Below are positions 9,303 to 22,858 of a stretch of DNA of 64,000 bases, one piece after another. The first letter of the stretch is position 1. The number at the start of each line of letters is the position of its first letter. The position numbers were made by a program, and so were the translations under genes. Source of the stretch: Patagioenas fasciata (Eukaryota; Chordata; Aves; Columbiformes; Columbidae); assembly GCF_037038585.1 (NCBI RefSeq), contig NC_092560.1, forward strand, positions 85,731,549-85,795,548. The letters run 5' to 3'. The notes beneath the pieces were generated by a model, which was given only the letters and a program-made list of their open reading frames with translations, did no database searches and was not told the DNA's origin.

Positions 9303-11023
9303 CTGCAGCAAAGATATCCGGCGACATACGTAGAGAAGCTGATTAAGGAACGCTCACTCAAACAGGCAAGCATACGTTCACTTCTTCAATTGCATGCTTT
9401 TGAAACAGATTAAACATGATACTCCAGTTGTTGGAAGCTGTGCTGTTGCTGGAAAAGTTACCATCGTGCGTTGCAAAGGGCCTCAGAAGGGAAACACTGA
9501 TCAGGAAACTGGAAATAAGTTAGCAGATGCCAGTGTGAAACCAGCCACCGAAAGGACAGAGACCGATACAAAAGCCACACCTCTGATCCCAGGTGGCTGT
9601 CTCCTCCAGCCAACATCAGGAAACCGCAACAAAGAGGATAAGAAATTAATAGGAGATTTATAGCCGAATTAGAATTAGGGTCCAAAGAAGCTGTCACTGG
9701 TGACGGGAGAGCAGTGGTACCTCGCAGCGCAAGGAGCTGATGCGCTCTATTAAGATTAGGTGAAAAGGTAAGAGTGAATTTATAAACTGTTTGCGAAGGA
9801 GTGACCCAGCAATGTGAAATGTGTCTAGAAAACCATCATCTTAATACTGTATACAGGGTATAAATAAGAACAATTGGACGAGGGAAACGTCCCAGGACAA
9901 CACTGGCAAATAGGGTTCTCCAAGCTGCCTAGAAAAGAGGGGTATGGCTATTGGGTGGCACTCACAGCAGCTCCCTTCTCAGGTTGGCCAGGAGCATTGC
10001 CGTGCCGGGGGGCGGCTGCCGGCCTGTGGGCCGGGGGCTGCGGCTGTTTGGGGCGCTGCCCCCGCTTTGTTTTCCTAGGGGAGCCCCCCCCCGCTTTTTG
10101 GGGGTTGTGGTACGTGCACGTGTAAATGACACAATGAGAGTAAATGACACAATGAGCTGCCTGTCGGGGCCGTTTCCCTCGTGTCGCGTGACGGTGTCGC
10201 TTGTGGCGCCCCAGCGTGAGCAGGGGCCGGCGATGCAGGTGGGGGACGCGGGGGTCAAAAGGGAGTCCCCCTGAAAAGAGGGGGTCACAGTCCCAACGTG
10301 CCTGAAAATTCCCGGGGGAGGAGAACACGTGTTCGACCTGTAAACACGAGTGTGGCAATTGCAAACAGAGAAATCTGTCCTTGGTATTTATATATTGCAG
10401 GATGGCATTCACGTGTATATCAAATGCTTTTATATCAACCCCCTTTTCTACTCTATTATATAAAGGATTTTTAGAATGTAAAAAATTCCTGTTGATGGTT
10501 TTAAAAATACCAATATCTTGTCTATACGTAAATTAAAAAATGAAGGACTCGAAAATGAGAAAAAAATTATATAGAAAGCAATTTAAAATAGAGAAAAGTT
10601 AGAGTGGGTAGAGCTACCTGTAATGACTGTGCGTTACATAATCTAAACGGATATTAAATATCATCTCTATGTATTCACTCATACCCGTGTACGTATTTTT
10701 TTAATAAGTGCAAATAGATATCTCCGTCTAAACCTGTGTAATTGTAAATATGTCAAAATCTGTAGATCTGGAAGGATCCTGAAGCAATGCGGGGCTGTGG
10801 GCCCGACGTCCGCTTCCTGCGGCAGGCGAGAGAGCGAGCCCCTCTCTCCGGGTGGCGAAGGCTCCCTCTGCGCGGCGTGCGGCGGGCCGGGGGCCAACGT
10901 GCGCGGCAGGGTCCGTGCGCGTATCCTGGAGCGGGACGGCTGCCTGGCGAGCGAGCCAGCGAGGCTCCATGTCCCCGAAGCCTCGTCTCGTAGGAGCCCT
11001 GACACCCCACCGTGTTCTCCTAG

Positions 11024-14000
11024 GCTGAGGACGGCCGAGCGCCCCGAGTTACCGGAGAGGAAGGGAGGAGAGGAGGAGACGGGAGCGTCTGAGCTGTTAG
11101 AAGCCTCCTGGCAGCCACCGAAAGCGAGAGCCGCTGTGAGTCCCTGGCCCTCGGGGCCTCGTCCCCGGCTTGTGTGTCCTGGTGCCTCCCTGCCCCTCCG
11201 TCTCCTTTTTCCCCACGCTTTCTCTGGCCCGTTCTTTTCCCTGCCATTAGTTTCCTCTCTGTGTCTGTATGTGCTGCTCTGTCTCCTTCCTTCCTCCCTC
11301 CCTTCGCCGTCTCTCTCTCTGTGCCTTTGTCGTGCTCGGCGTTGCCGGCTTTCTTCATTCCGTACGGCACTGTTCCCGTCCTCGTTCACGTTCTGAGCCT
11401 TTGTGCTGCCCCCCGCCCCGTTTTTTTTCTCTCTTTTTATTTTCTTTTTTCCTGTCCTCCGTCTCTCCGCGGGGCTCCTCATTCCTCTCTTTCTTCCTCC
11501 AAGCCCCTGTGTTCCCCGCGGTCTCTCGCTCTGCCATCGTTTTTGCCTGTTGCCCTCTCTCTTGCTTCCCGTTGATAGGAGGAACAAAAATCTTTTAGAA
11601 AGCCCTTGGCATAAGGCAGCAAGACCAGGCCTAACGGAACAGAAACCTAACAGAGAAACACTAGCTCTGTAGGGACTGGAGGTGGGGCAAAGCGGGATGT
11701 CCTTGGCTCGCAGGCTGGGAAAACGGGACGTTCCACTAAATGGAGAAGGAGCTACTTGAGTAGCAGCACAAAATGACAGCGGGCGTGCTCAAGACATGAG
11801 GTCGAGGAGCCGACACCGGGGCAGGGGGCACCGGGCTGCAGGGGCACCGGGGACCCCTGGAGACCCTTGATGGACACTGGCATACCAGAGATGGACTGCC
11901 AGCGAAGGGTGGGGTTATGGAAAGAACTTCTGTTTAATGCACTAACTAAGCGGTAGAAGCAAATGAATATGCAATAGGTGTATGTAGAGAATACCAAGAA
12001 GCGTGAATCACGCGTACGCTCAAATACAGGGGCCATCCTCTGAGCGTGCGGTGCGCTGTATTGAAATTGCCCGCCGTTTAACACTTTCAGAACAGCGTTA
12101 GAGAGTCTTTTTTGCCGACTTTTTGGTATCTCTCCGCGTCCCGTGGTTCCTCGCCGTGTCCCCGTGTCCCGCTCCCTGCCCGTGGTCGCGTTCCTCTCTG
12201 TCCCGTTGACCGTGCCGGGTTTTTGTCCTCCGTCTCCGCGCCGCTGCCGCCGCGCCGATTTGTTTCTTTCTGTGCCCTGTTCCTGGTGCTCTTCCGGCCT
12301 CTTTTCCTCTGTCCCCGCCGCTGCTTTGATCTCTGCCTTGTTTTTTCAGAGCCCTGTCCCTTTTTTCTCTTCTCGCTTTTGAAGAGAAGCTGCCAAGTTA
12401 ACGTATACTGCGATGAAGTTATAGAAGGTGTACCCGTCATTAACCAGTTGACATGAGGTAAATGCTTTCTGACCGCCTGCACGATGAGGGGATATTTTTC
12501 ACCTTTTAGATCCTTCTGCACGACAAGAGGGAGATGGAAGATTAAGTAACACGTTGTTTAGAAGCTGAGAGCTTAGTTTATATTTGACTAATAATTAACA
12601 GATGTATTGTCAGCGAGAAACTAAACAATTATAACTAACATCGTCAAATGAAATAAAGAACGTGGCTCAGCAGTGCTGCTGACTCTGCCGTCCCGTTTCT
12701 TTCCCCGTTTCAGGCGGTGAGCCAGCCGGAGGACCCGCTCTGTCCGGCCGCAGGGCCCGTGGAGCCGAGGACTCTCTTGGCGCACCCCGGGGATGTCTCT
12801 GGAGAGACTCCTCGTCTCGGTCGGATCGCCGCGGGGACGGACGAGGACCTCTGGTGAGAAGTCTTTCTTCTCTGAAATTTGGGACCGGTCACGTGCTCGC
12901 GAACTGTCCGTAAGTCGTGGTACGGAATTTCGGCAGGATAGCGTGGACGGGGTTGCGAGCACCTTAGAGGTATACAGTAGTTGCTGTGGAGTTGTTTGTG
13001 CGGCCAGCTTTTGGTGTTGGTTGTTCCCGTGCTCCGTTGTGGTGCAAAGCTGGCTCTGTATGTAGCTGTGAAGAGTACCGTAGTTCGGTTTAATTCTTGG
13101 ATGTGCCTTGGTTCTGACTATGCACTTGAACACCGAAAACTACAGCAGGAGCTGCTGTGGCTTTAACTTGCGAGGAGTGTGAGCGTTGTGGAGCCATCTG
13201 TGTTGCAGAGTGTCCTAATTGCGGTGCTGAGTGTTAGAGAGATTTGAGCTGGGTACCGGAATTGTTTTGTTTTGGAGACGGTGGGATAAACTTGGAGTAC
13301 AACTTGTGAGGGCGGTGTGTCGTGGGTAGGTTTGAGTATTATCTGTGGAGTACTGCTGTAGGTGTTAATAGTTATTTGCTCGTATTTGTTACAAGATGAG
13401 CCGTGTCGTTCCGTGTGACGCGTAATGGGAGGACGGCGTAGTAGCGGTATTCTGAAAAAGAGCCTGTTAGGGTGTATTTTAGCTCAGAGGAAAGAGATTG
13501 AGGAACCACCTGGTGATAATGTGAATAGAGCAACCTTGATGAAATCTTGTGAGCAGAGGCCATTGTATAAATTGGACAAGGAAGGAAAGGCTGTGCGCAA
13601 AGCGCGGTGCTGCACCCGGGCGCCCCAATGCCGTGCCGCAGCGCGCCTCAGTGCTGCCGCCCTGTGGCGAAACTCGGGTACTGCAGCGCACGGCCGGGGG
13701 CAGAGGCGCTGTTCGCCCCGCAGGGCTCGCAGCCAGGTATCTGTGTGTCAGTGCCCGTCCCCATTTGTGTAAAAACGACATCCCTCCCTCGGTGGCTCCT
13801 TAGAACGTTTAAAGATGTAAATATTGCTACCACTAACATTGTCGATCCGGCTTCTTTCCTCAGTGTAAAGCAAAGGAGCGCGGTTTGTTGTTTCCTTTTA
13901 AAGGCGGCTGTTGGAAGCCGCGCGGGCAAAGGGCGTGGGGGTCCCGGCAGGGTGGCGAGAAGGCGAGTGAGGATGCAGAGCGGGCCAATCAGATCGCTCG

Positions 14001-16109
14001 GGAGGGCTGGAGGGGCGGAGCGCTGATAGGCGGGGAGAATGGCAATTGATGTGCGCAGGCAGCCAATCAGATTGCCAGAGGGGCGGGCGTTGAGGCCTCA
14101 GTATTGCGCATGCCCAAATTGCGCAGTCCTCAGTCAGGTCCGACCCTGAGGCGGGCACCTGGGCGCGGAGCGCGGGAAGGAGCATCCAATAGGAGGACGG
14201 CGCGCTGGGGTGAAAAGCAGCCAATCAGAGCGCACCGACTCAATCCCGTTTGAACAGCTGCCTCCCTGGCAAGCGCGTCCGTGGTGTCTCGGGGCGGGCA
14301 CCGGGAGTTAAGGGGGAAACGGGGGTCGAGGCGAGGGAGGGGAGGCTGAGGAGCGCTCATTTTGGCCTCTCCTTCCCCTTGCCCTGCCTCTCCGTCCCTT
14401 TTGCCTCTCTCTCCCTCTCTCTGTGTCACCTTGTCTTGCTCCCTGTCCCTATCTGTCTCTGACAAGCTGACCTGCTCCTTGCCCTCCTTTTGTATGGAAT
14501 CACAGGCTCATTCTGCTTGGAGAAGACATGTGCAATTTTCTAATGACTTGACGGTTTAGAGAAACGGCCTGGAAGAGATCATTCCTTTGTCTTTTTTTTG
14601 TGTGTGTTTTTTGTGTGTTTTTTTTTTTTTTTCCCCACGTGGAGGGAAAAAAAAAAAAAAAAAAAAAACAGAAGAGGCAAATTCAGTGCCTCTGCGGAGA
14701 AGCTGGCGACCAGTTTTAGTTAAGAACGCACACCCCGTTGGCGAACGGGTCCCGCGGCAGTTCCACGTGTTGCAGGTAAAAGAAGGAAGTTTGATCTGCC
14801 ATAGAGGAACAGCCGCCTCTTTCCCTCCTTAGGGTCGAGCGTTGCCCTTGTCTTTGTTCACATGAATTTATGGGCACGCTGGAAATAGCCTTTAAGATTT
14901 ATATGTAGAGTTTAATCTAAGTGGTAAGTGGCATGGGCATAGTTAATTTTTGAACACCTTGCTGCCAGTTGAAATGTAAGGGATGAAATGTGATGGGAAG
15001 TAATAAGTAAATTTGGGGTTGACTTCTAGGGTGTTTTTTTCCCCATTAGTGTAAATCAATGGCACCGTTGTCCTGTGGCTCAATCTCCGTTCTGTTCCGT
15101 GGAGTCTTCAATTTAGGATGTTCAGGTAAGAAAGTTTGTCCTTCCAAAGAATGACCAGCCATTGGTAGGACAGAGAGAGGCTTTTAAGTGCATGATCAGA
15201 ATTTAAGCCAAATTCCACTTGACGTTGCTGCTGTTGGTTTTGGCTTTCACTGGTTTCCCCACAGCTCCCTAGTGTTTGGGAGCTCGGAGTGGGCATTTTT
15301 TTCCCCCAGGGAGAGGCTATGCTTAAGAATGAATTTGTTTCCTTAGAGGAGTGAGAGTCCGTTTGTGTAACACAAAGAAAAACCCCAGCCTAGTCGAGTT
15401 CTGAGTGTGTGTCTGTGAGATGGCTGCTTTACTTTGATGAGTTCACACCTGTGCAGTTGTAATGCCAAAGAGCAATGCAAGATAGGAGGGTTTTTTCCGC
15501 TGTGGGGGGGGATGCATAAAACCAGAGCTAAGGTGCGGTTGCAGGCTTGGTGGTGTGGCGAGTGGGGCGCCGCTTCGGTGGGAGCTCGGGGTGAGGCCCA
15601 GCGGGTTCTGTGTCCTGTACGCGTGGCTTTCGTGCCGCGGCTCTCTGTGTGCGTTTTTGTTTTGTTGTGTTTGTTTTTTGTGTTTTTTTCTGCGGGATTC
15701 CCGCGAAACGCGGCACAACCGCTCGGCCCGGGCTGCCGCGGCGGTCTCAGTGCTGCCGTCCTGTGGGCAAAGCGCGGTGCTGCACCCGGGCGCCCCAATG
15801 CCGTGCCGCAGCGCGCCTCAGTGCTGCCGCCCTGTGGCGAAACTCGGGTACTGCAGCGCACGGCCGGGGGCAGAGGCGCTGTTCGCCCCGCAGGGCTCGC
15901 GGCCAGGTATCTGTGTGTCAGTGTCCGTCCCCGTTTGTGTAAAAACGACATCCCTGCCTCGATGGCTCCTTAGAACGTTTAAAGATGTAAATATTTCTAC
16001 CACTAACATTGTCGATCCGACTTCTTTCCTCAGTGGATCCGTTTTGCAGTCGGTGACCCACGATTGCTTGGAAACAGCAGAAGCTGTTCGCTCCGGCGGA
16101 GCGGATTGA
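11024..16109 (+). CDS. Candidate three-exon gene, unknown product (copy 2)
   Basis: Same model as at 2,450-7,534, with exons 11,024-11,135, 12,714-12,853 and 16,034-16,109. All splice dinucleotides, phases and the terminal TGA are unchanged. Product unknown. Confidence 0.3.
13964..14294 (+). promoter_or_regulatory. CCAAT/GC-box CpG-island promoter candidate (copy 2)
   Basis: Same arrangement as at 5,390-5,720; the first CCAAT box is at 13,985. The equivalent island is absent from copy 3 because it falls within the 1,815-bp deletion, so copy 3 would lack this promoter. Confidence 0.55.
14618..14668. repeat. T-run / CACGTG / A-run imperfect palindrome (copy 2)
   Basis: Copy 2 form: 15 T, CCCCACGTGGAGGG, 22 A. 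The run lengths differ from copy 1, as expected for slippage, and account for the one-base unit length difference. Copy 3 has lost the element in its deletion. Confidence 0.85.
15178..15402 (+). repeat. Module shared with the 2.28-kb array (copy 2)
   Basis: Copy 2 counterpart of 6,603-6,827, identical as far as I could check. The copy 3 counterpart is deleted. Confidence 0.88.
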
Positions 16110-17036
16110 AAGGACCAGCCGCTGGAGGATGCTGAAGACTCCTGGGTCGCTGATGGAAGCAGCTTTGCATAAAGCAAGGGGTACGTGAACCTGGGCATGC
16201 AGTGACGACTGCCCAGCAGGTAATGGAAGCTAAACCTTTACCTCCAACGCCCGACAAAAATAACGCCAAGAAATGCCACTGAAAAAAACACAGTCAGGGA
16301 GGGGTTTTTTTAAATTTCCTTTAGTTCCCCCCCCTCTGCCCCGCCCTGCTGCGTTTAGTGCAGTGAATGACCCATTGGGAGATGACTGTGGATCTGGCTG
16401 TTGAAGGGTGTCTGAAGGAGAGGGAGATGTGTGTAGAGCAGGATTGGTTGTGGGGGTGAGTGTAACTGGTTTGGATGTGGGGTTGTAAATTCTTTTTGGA
16501 GGCTTCCTAGTTTCTGGTGTCACCTGTGGGGTGAAGCGTCTTTCTGTGTGCAGGTTTGAAAGGTGCGACGTACGGAGCTCCATCATTTGCCACCAGAACT
16601 CCAAATCACAGAGACAACGTTGCTGTGCAGCTGCTAAGGACAGTGTGTGTCTCAGGTAGAGTAACGTCCTTTGTGCTCTGTGTGCGTGTTCCTCCCTTGA
16701 AACGAAGGTGCGCTGCCCGGAGTTTCACGTTCCGTGTGGTACCTGCTGGGCTGAGTCTCCTCCCTACGCTCGCCCGTTTTAGCCACGTCTCTGCTCCAGC
16801 CCAGTTCGGGAGCAGAGTGGGTCATCACTGACTGCAGGGCGGTTGCACCTTCTTCAAGCTGCTAACACAGGAGGATGAATTTGGCTTTCTGCTCACATCA
16901 CACATTCAGATACTGGGCAAGCTGCGTATCTCCTTCAAAAAAGAAACACTGTCAAGGGGCTGACAGAGCGTGAGTTTCACAACACAACAAACCAACTCTG
17001 CTAGGCTTACATCGTTTTGGTGGTGCATAGCATGTT

Positions 17037-17877
17037 TCACTTAATCCCGTCATTGCAGGTCTCTTCTAGAGCCTCCATTGTCAAATCTTGCTGGTTACTC
17101 ACCCAATTTCCTTTCCTAACTGTCTTCCCTTTTTCCTTAGCGTTTTGAGAAGCTTGATCCTGGGGTGTCTGGGGGTTGCCAGCTGACAAAATGACATTGC
17201 TGTGGCCTTGCTGAGAACAGGTGTCCCTGTGAGCCATCTCCCGGGAGCAGAGCTGAAGTTGAAAGGCGGCCTGAAAGCCCCGGTGAGAGTTTTCGTTAAA
17301 GAAACCGGAGATGATGGGGTTGACGCTGCTATTGAAAAAGGCCAGCCGGTGAGCAAAGGGATAGATATAAATGTGAAAGAACTGCAACTGGACATCTGAA
17401 AGGTTGACATAGTCAGAAAGCATCATCAGAGTCCACAAGGGAAGCCAGGAGAGGGTGAAAAGCAAAACCACAATAATGAGCATTTTGATTACTCTTTGTT
17501 TCTTCTTTGACGTGCTGTGCCATCGCTCCTGGCTGTGCTTTCCCACCGTGGGCATCGCAGTGTTGAAGAGAGCAATGCTTATCCTGGCGTACATGATAAC
17601 AGTGAGCGACAGGGGAGCCAGATAGATGTTCGCAAAGAGAACTGATGTGTAGATCTTTCTCATTCCTGGGTCAGGCCAGTCCTCTCGGCACCAGTATACG
17701 GGGCGGGTTTCGTTGCCGTAGCCGAGGATCACCCTGAAATGTTTCTCTTCTTGTACGTGCAGCATGACGGCAGAAGGACGCGTGATTGCGATGGCCAGAA
17801 TCCAAGTGACGGCTATGATGATGACTGCAGTTGAAACGGTCAGCTTCTGCTCGAACGGATGAACGATGCAGCGAAAC
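17037..17877 (-). CDS. NPFFR2: NPFFR2-like terminal coding exon (TM4-TM7), copy 3 side
   Basis: Near-identical to the exon at 8,462-9,302, again with an open frame to an ATG at 17,948 and the same splice acceptor next to 17,877. Two residue changes were seen: Thr102 to Ser at the start of TM5, and a Val to Met in the C-terminal tail. The frame, the Cys of ECL2, SWLP and the unusual NPIIS are all kept. No TM1-TM3 exons are visible upstream (higher coordinates) before the array ends. Confidence 0.78.
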
Positions 17878-19598
17878 CTGCAGCAAAGATATCCGGCGAC
17901 ATACGTAGAGAAGCTGATTAAGGAACGCTCACTCAAACAGGCAAGCATACGTTCACTTCTTCAATTGCATGCTTTTGAAACAGATTAAACATGATACTCC
18001 AGTTGTTGGAAGCTGTGCTGTTGCTGGAAAAGTTACCATCGTGCGTTGCAAAGGGCCTCAGAAGGGAAACACTGATCAGGAAACTGGAAATAAGTTAGCA
18101 GATGCCAGTGTGAAACCAGCCACCGAAAGGACAGAGACCGATACAAAAGCCACACCTCTGATCCCAGGTGGCTGTCTCCTCCAGCCAACATCAGGAAACC
18201 GCAACAAAGAGGATAAGAAATTAATAGGAGATTTATAGCCGAATTAGAATTAGGGTCCAAAGAAGCTGTCACTGGTGACGGGAGAGCAGTGGTACCTCGC
18301 AGCGCAAGGAGCTGATGCGCTCTATTAAGATTAGGTGAAAAGGTAAGAGTGAATTTATAAACTGTTTGCGAAGGAGTGACCCAGCAATGTGAAATGTGTC
18401 TAGAAAACCATCATCTTAATACTGTATACAGGGTATAAATAAGAACAATTGGACGAGGGAAACGTCCCAGGACAACACTGGCAAATAGGGTTCTCCAAGC
18501 TGCCTAGAAAAGAGGGGTATGGCTATTGGGTGGCACTCACAGCAGCTCCCTTCTCAGGTTGGCCAGGAGCATTGCCGTGCCGGGGGGCGGCTGCCGGCCT
18601 GTGGGCCGGGGGCTGCGGCTGTTTGGGGCGCTGCCCCCGCTTTGTTTTCCTAGGGGAGCCCCCCCCCGCTTTTTGGGGGTTGTGGTACGTGCACGTGTAA
18701 ATGACACAATGAGAGTAAATGACACAATGAGCTGCCTGTCGGGGCCGTTTCCCTCGTGTCGCGTGACGGTGTCGCTTGTGGCGCCCCAGCGTGAGCAGGG
18801 GCCGGCGATGCGGGTGGGGGACGCGGGGGTCAAAAGGGAGTCCCCCTGAAAAGAGGGGGTCACAGTCCCAACGTGCCTGAAAATTCCCGGGGGAGGAGAA
18901 CACGTGTTCGACCTGTAAACACGAGTGTGGCAATTGCAAACAGAGAAATCTGTCCTTGGTATTTATATATTGCAGGATGGCATTCACGTGTATATCAAAT
19001 GCTTTTATATCAACCCCCTTTTCTACTCTATTATATAAAGGATTTTTAGAATGTAAAAAATTCCTGTTGATGGTTTTAAAAATACCAATATCTTGTCTAT
19101 ACGTAAATTAAAAAATGAAGGACTCGAAAATGAGAAAAAAATTATATAGAAAGCAATTTAAAATAGAGAAAAGTTAGAGTGGGTAGAGCTACCTGTAATG
19201 ACTGTGCGTTACATAATCTAAACGGATATTAAATATCATCTCTATGTATTCACTCATACCCGTGTACGTATTTTTTTAATAAGTGCAAATAGATATCTCC
19301 GTCTAAACCTGTGTAATTGTAAATATGTCAAAATCTGTAGATCTGGAAGGATCCTGAAGCAATGCGGGGCTGTGGGCCCGACGTCCGCTTCCTGCGGCAG
19401 GCGAGAGAGCGAGCCCCTCTCTCCGGGTGGCGAAGGCTCCCTCTGCGCGGCGTGCGGCGGGCCGGGGGCCAACGTGCGCGGCAGGGTCCGTGCGCGTATC
19501 CTGGAGCGGGACGGCTGCCTGGCGAGCGAGCCAGCGAGGCTCCATGTCCCCGAAGCCTCGTCTCGTAGGAGCCCTGACACCCCACCGTGTTCTCCTAG

Positions 19599-22500
19599 GC
19601 TGAGGACGGCCGAGCGCCCCGAGTTACCGGAGAGGAAGGGAGGAGAGGAGGAGACGGGAGCGTCTGAGCTGTTAGAAGCCTCCTGGCAGCCACCGAAAGC
19701 GAGAGCCGCTGTGAGTCCCTGGCCCTCGGGGCCTCGTCCCCAGCTTGTGTGTCCTGGTGCCTCCCTGCCCCTCCGTCTCCTTTTTCCCCACGCTTTCTCT
19801 GGCCCGTTCTTTTCCCTGCCATTAGTTTCCTCTCTGTGTCTGTATGTGCTGCTCTGTCTCTTTCCTTCCTCCCTCCCTTTGCCGTCTCTCTCTCTGTGCC
19901 TTTGTCGTGCTCGGCGTTGCCGGCTTTCTTCATTCCGTACGGCACTGTTCCCGCCCTCGTTCACGTTCTGAGCCTTTGTGCTGCCCCCCGCCCCGTTTTT
20001 TTTCTCTCTTTTTATTTTCTTTTTTCCTGTCCTCCGTCTCTCCGCGGGGCTCCTCATTCCTCTCTTTCTTCCTCCAAGCCCCTGTGTTCCCCGCGGTCTC
20101 TCGCTCTGCCATCGTTTTTGCCTGTTGCCCTCTCTCTTGCTTCCCGTTGATAGGAGGAACAAAAATCTTTTAGAAAGCCCTTGGCATAAGGCAGCAAGAC
20201 CAGGCCTAACGGAACAGAAACCTAACAGAGAAACACTAGCTCTGTAGGGACTGGAGGTGGGGCAAAGCGGGATGTCCTTGGCTCGCAGGCTGGGAAAACG
20301 GGACGTTCCACTAAATGGAGAAGGAGCTACGTGAGTAGCAGCACAAAATGACAGCGGGCGTGCTCAAGACATGAGGTCGAGGAGCCGACACCGGGGCAGG
20401 GGGCACCGGGCTGCAGGGGCACCGGGGACCCCTGGAGACCCTTGATGGACACTGGCATACCAGAGATGGACTGCCAGCGAAGGGTGGGGTTATGGAAAGA
20501 ACTTCTGTTTAATGCACTAACTAAGCGGTAGAAGCAAATGAATATGCAATAGGTGTATGTAGAGAATACCAAGAAGCGTGAATCACGCGTACGCTCAAAT
20601 ACAGGGGCCATCCTCTGAGCGTGCGGTGCGCTGTATTGAAATTGCCCGCCGTTTAACACTTTCAGAACAGCGTTAGAGAGTCTTTTTTGCCGACTTTTTG
20701 GTATCTCTCCGCGTCCCGTGGTTCCTCGCCGTGTCCCCGTGTCCCGCTCCCTGCCCGTGGTCGCGTTCCTCTCTGTCCCGTTGACCGTGCCGGGTTTTTT
20801 TCCTCCGTCTCCGCGCCGCTGCCGCCGCGCCGATTTGTTTCTTTCTGTGCCCTGTTCCTGGTGCTCTTCCGGCCTCTTTTCCTCTGTCCCCCCCGCTGCT
20901 TTGATCTCTGCCTTGTTTTTTCAGAGCCCTGTCCCTTTTCTCTCTTCTCGCTTTTGAAGAGAAGCTGCCAAGTTAACGTATACTGCGATGAAGTTATAGA
21001 AGGTGTACCCGTCATTAACCAGTTGACATGAGGTAAATGCTTTCTGACCGCCTGCACGATGAGGGGATATTTTTCACCTTTTAGATCCTTCTGCACGACA
21101 AGAGGGAGATGGAAGGTTAAGTAACACGTTGTTTAGAAGCTGAGAGCTTAGTTTATATTTGACTAATAATTAACAGATGTATTGTCAGCGAGAAACTAAA
21201 CAATTATAACTAACATCGTCAAATGAAATAAAGAACGTGGCTCAGCAGTGCTGCTGACTCTGCCGTCCCGTTTCTTTCCCCGTTTCAGGCGGTGAGCCAG
21301 CCGGAGGACCCGCTCTGTCCGGCCGCAGGGCCCGCGGAGTCGAGGACTCTCTTGGCGCACCCCGGGGATGTCTCTGGAGAGACTCCTCGTCTCGGTCGGA
21401 TCGCCGCGGGGACGGACGAGGACCTCTGGTGAGAAGTCTTTCTTCTCTGAAATTTGGGACCGGTCACGTGCTCGCGAACTGTCCGTAAGTCGTGGTACGG
21501 AATTTCGGCAGGATAGCGTGGACGGGGTTGCGAGCACCTTAGAGGTATACAGTAGTTGCTGTGGAGTTGTTTGTGCGGCCAGCTTTTGGTGTTGGTTGTT
21601 CCCGTGCTCCGTTGTGGTGCAAAGCTGGCTCTGTATGTAGCTGTGAAGAGTACCGTAGTTCGGTTTAATTCTTGGATGTGCCTTGGTTCTGACTATGCAC
21701 TTGAACACCGAAAACTACAGCAGGAGCTGCTGTGGCTTTAACTTGCGAGGAGTGTGAGCGTTGTGGAGCCATCTGTGTTGCAGAGTGTCCTAATTGCGGT
21801 GCTGAGTGTTAGAGAGATTTGAGCTGGGTACCGGAATTGTTTTGTTTTGGAGACGGTGGGATAAACTTGGAGTACAACTTGTGAGGGCGGTGTGTCGTGG
21901 GTAGGTTTGAGTATTATCTGTGGAGTACTGCTCTGGGTGTTAGTAGTTATTTGCTCGTATTTGTTACAAGATGAGCCGTGTCGTTCCGTGTGACGCGTAA
22001 TGGGAGGACGGCGTAGTAGCGGTATTCTGAAAAAGAGCCCGTTAGGGTGTATTTTAGCTCACAGGAAAGAGATTGAGGAACCACCTGGTGATAATGTGAA
22101 TAGAGCAATCTTGTGAGCAGAGGCCATTGTATAAATTGGACAAGGAAGGAAAGCCTGTGCGCAAAGCGCGGTGCTGCACCCAGGCGCCCCAATGCCGTGC
22201 CGCAATTGTAATGCCAAAGAGCAATGCAAGATAGGAGGGTTTTTTCCGCTGTGAGGGGGGACGCATAAAACCAGAGCTAAGGTGCGGTTGCAGGCTTGGT
22301 GGTGTGGCGAGTGGGGCGCCGCTTCGGTGGGCGCTCGGGGTGAGACCCAGCGGGTTCTGTGTTCTGTACGCGTGGCTTTCGTGCCGCGGCTCTCTGTGTG
22401 CGTTTTTGTTTTGTTGTGTTTGTTTTTTGTTTATTTTTCTGCGGGATTCCCGCGAAACGCGGCACAACCGCTCGGCCCGGGCTGCCGCGGCGGTCTCAGT

Positions 22501-22858
22501 GCTGCCGTCCTGTGGGCAAAGCGCGGTGCTGCACCCGGGCGCCCCAATGCCGTGCCGCAGCGCGCCTCAGTGCTGCCGCCCTGTGGCGAAACTCGGGTAC
22601 TGCAGCGCACGGCCGGGGGCAGAGGCGCTGTTCGCCCCGCAGGGCTCGCGGCCAGGTATCTGTGTGTCAGTGCCCGTCCCCATTTGTGTAAAAACGACAT
22701 CCCTCCCTCGGTGGCTCCTTAGAACGTTTAAAGATGTAAATATTTCTACCACTAACATTGTCGATCCGACTTCTTTCCTCAGTGGATCCGTTTTGCAGTC
22801 GGTGGCCCACGATTGCTTGGAAACAGCAGAAGCTGTTCGCTCCGGTGGAGCGGATTGA
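19599..22858 (+). CDS. Candidate three-exon gene, unknown product (copy 3, shortened intron)
   Basis: Exons at 19,599-19,710, 21,289-21,428 and 22,783-22,858 keep their splice signals and frame. Exon B has two substitutions (GTG to GCG and CCG to TCG near 21,332-21,339) that change residues without breaking the frame. The second intron is 1.8 kb shorter because of the copy 3 deletion, which leaves the three exons intact but removes the CCAAT island lying within that intron in the other copies. Confidence 0.28.
22204..22206. other. Deletion junction in copy 3 (1,815 bp lost)
   Basis: Sequence up to GCCGCA (22,204) matches copy 2 to 13,640; sequence from TTGTAATGCC (22,206) matches copy 2 from 15,457. 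GCA is present at both ends, giving 3 bp of microhomology with one changed base at the join. Lost material: most of element A, the CCAAT island, the hairpin and the shared module. Confidence 0.93.

Larger units (their letters stand above)
8575..17149. repeat. 8.57-kb tandem repeat unit, copy 2
   Basis: Second copy, almost identical to copy 1 over its whole length. The differences I saw are single substitutions (for example R to C in one spurious frame near 10,240), a few changes near 13,356 and one extra net base in the T-run/A-run hairpin around 14,618-14,668, which makes the unit 8,575 instead of 8,574 bp. Such low divergence points to recent duplication or continuing homogenisation. Confidence 0.97.
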
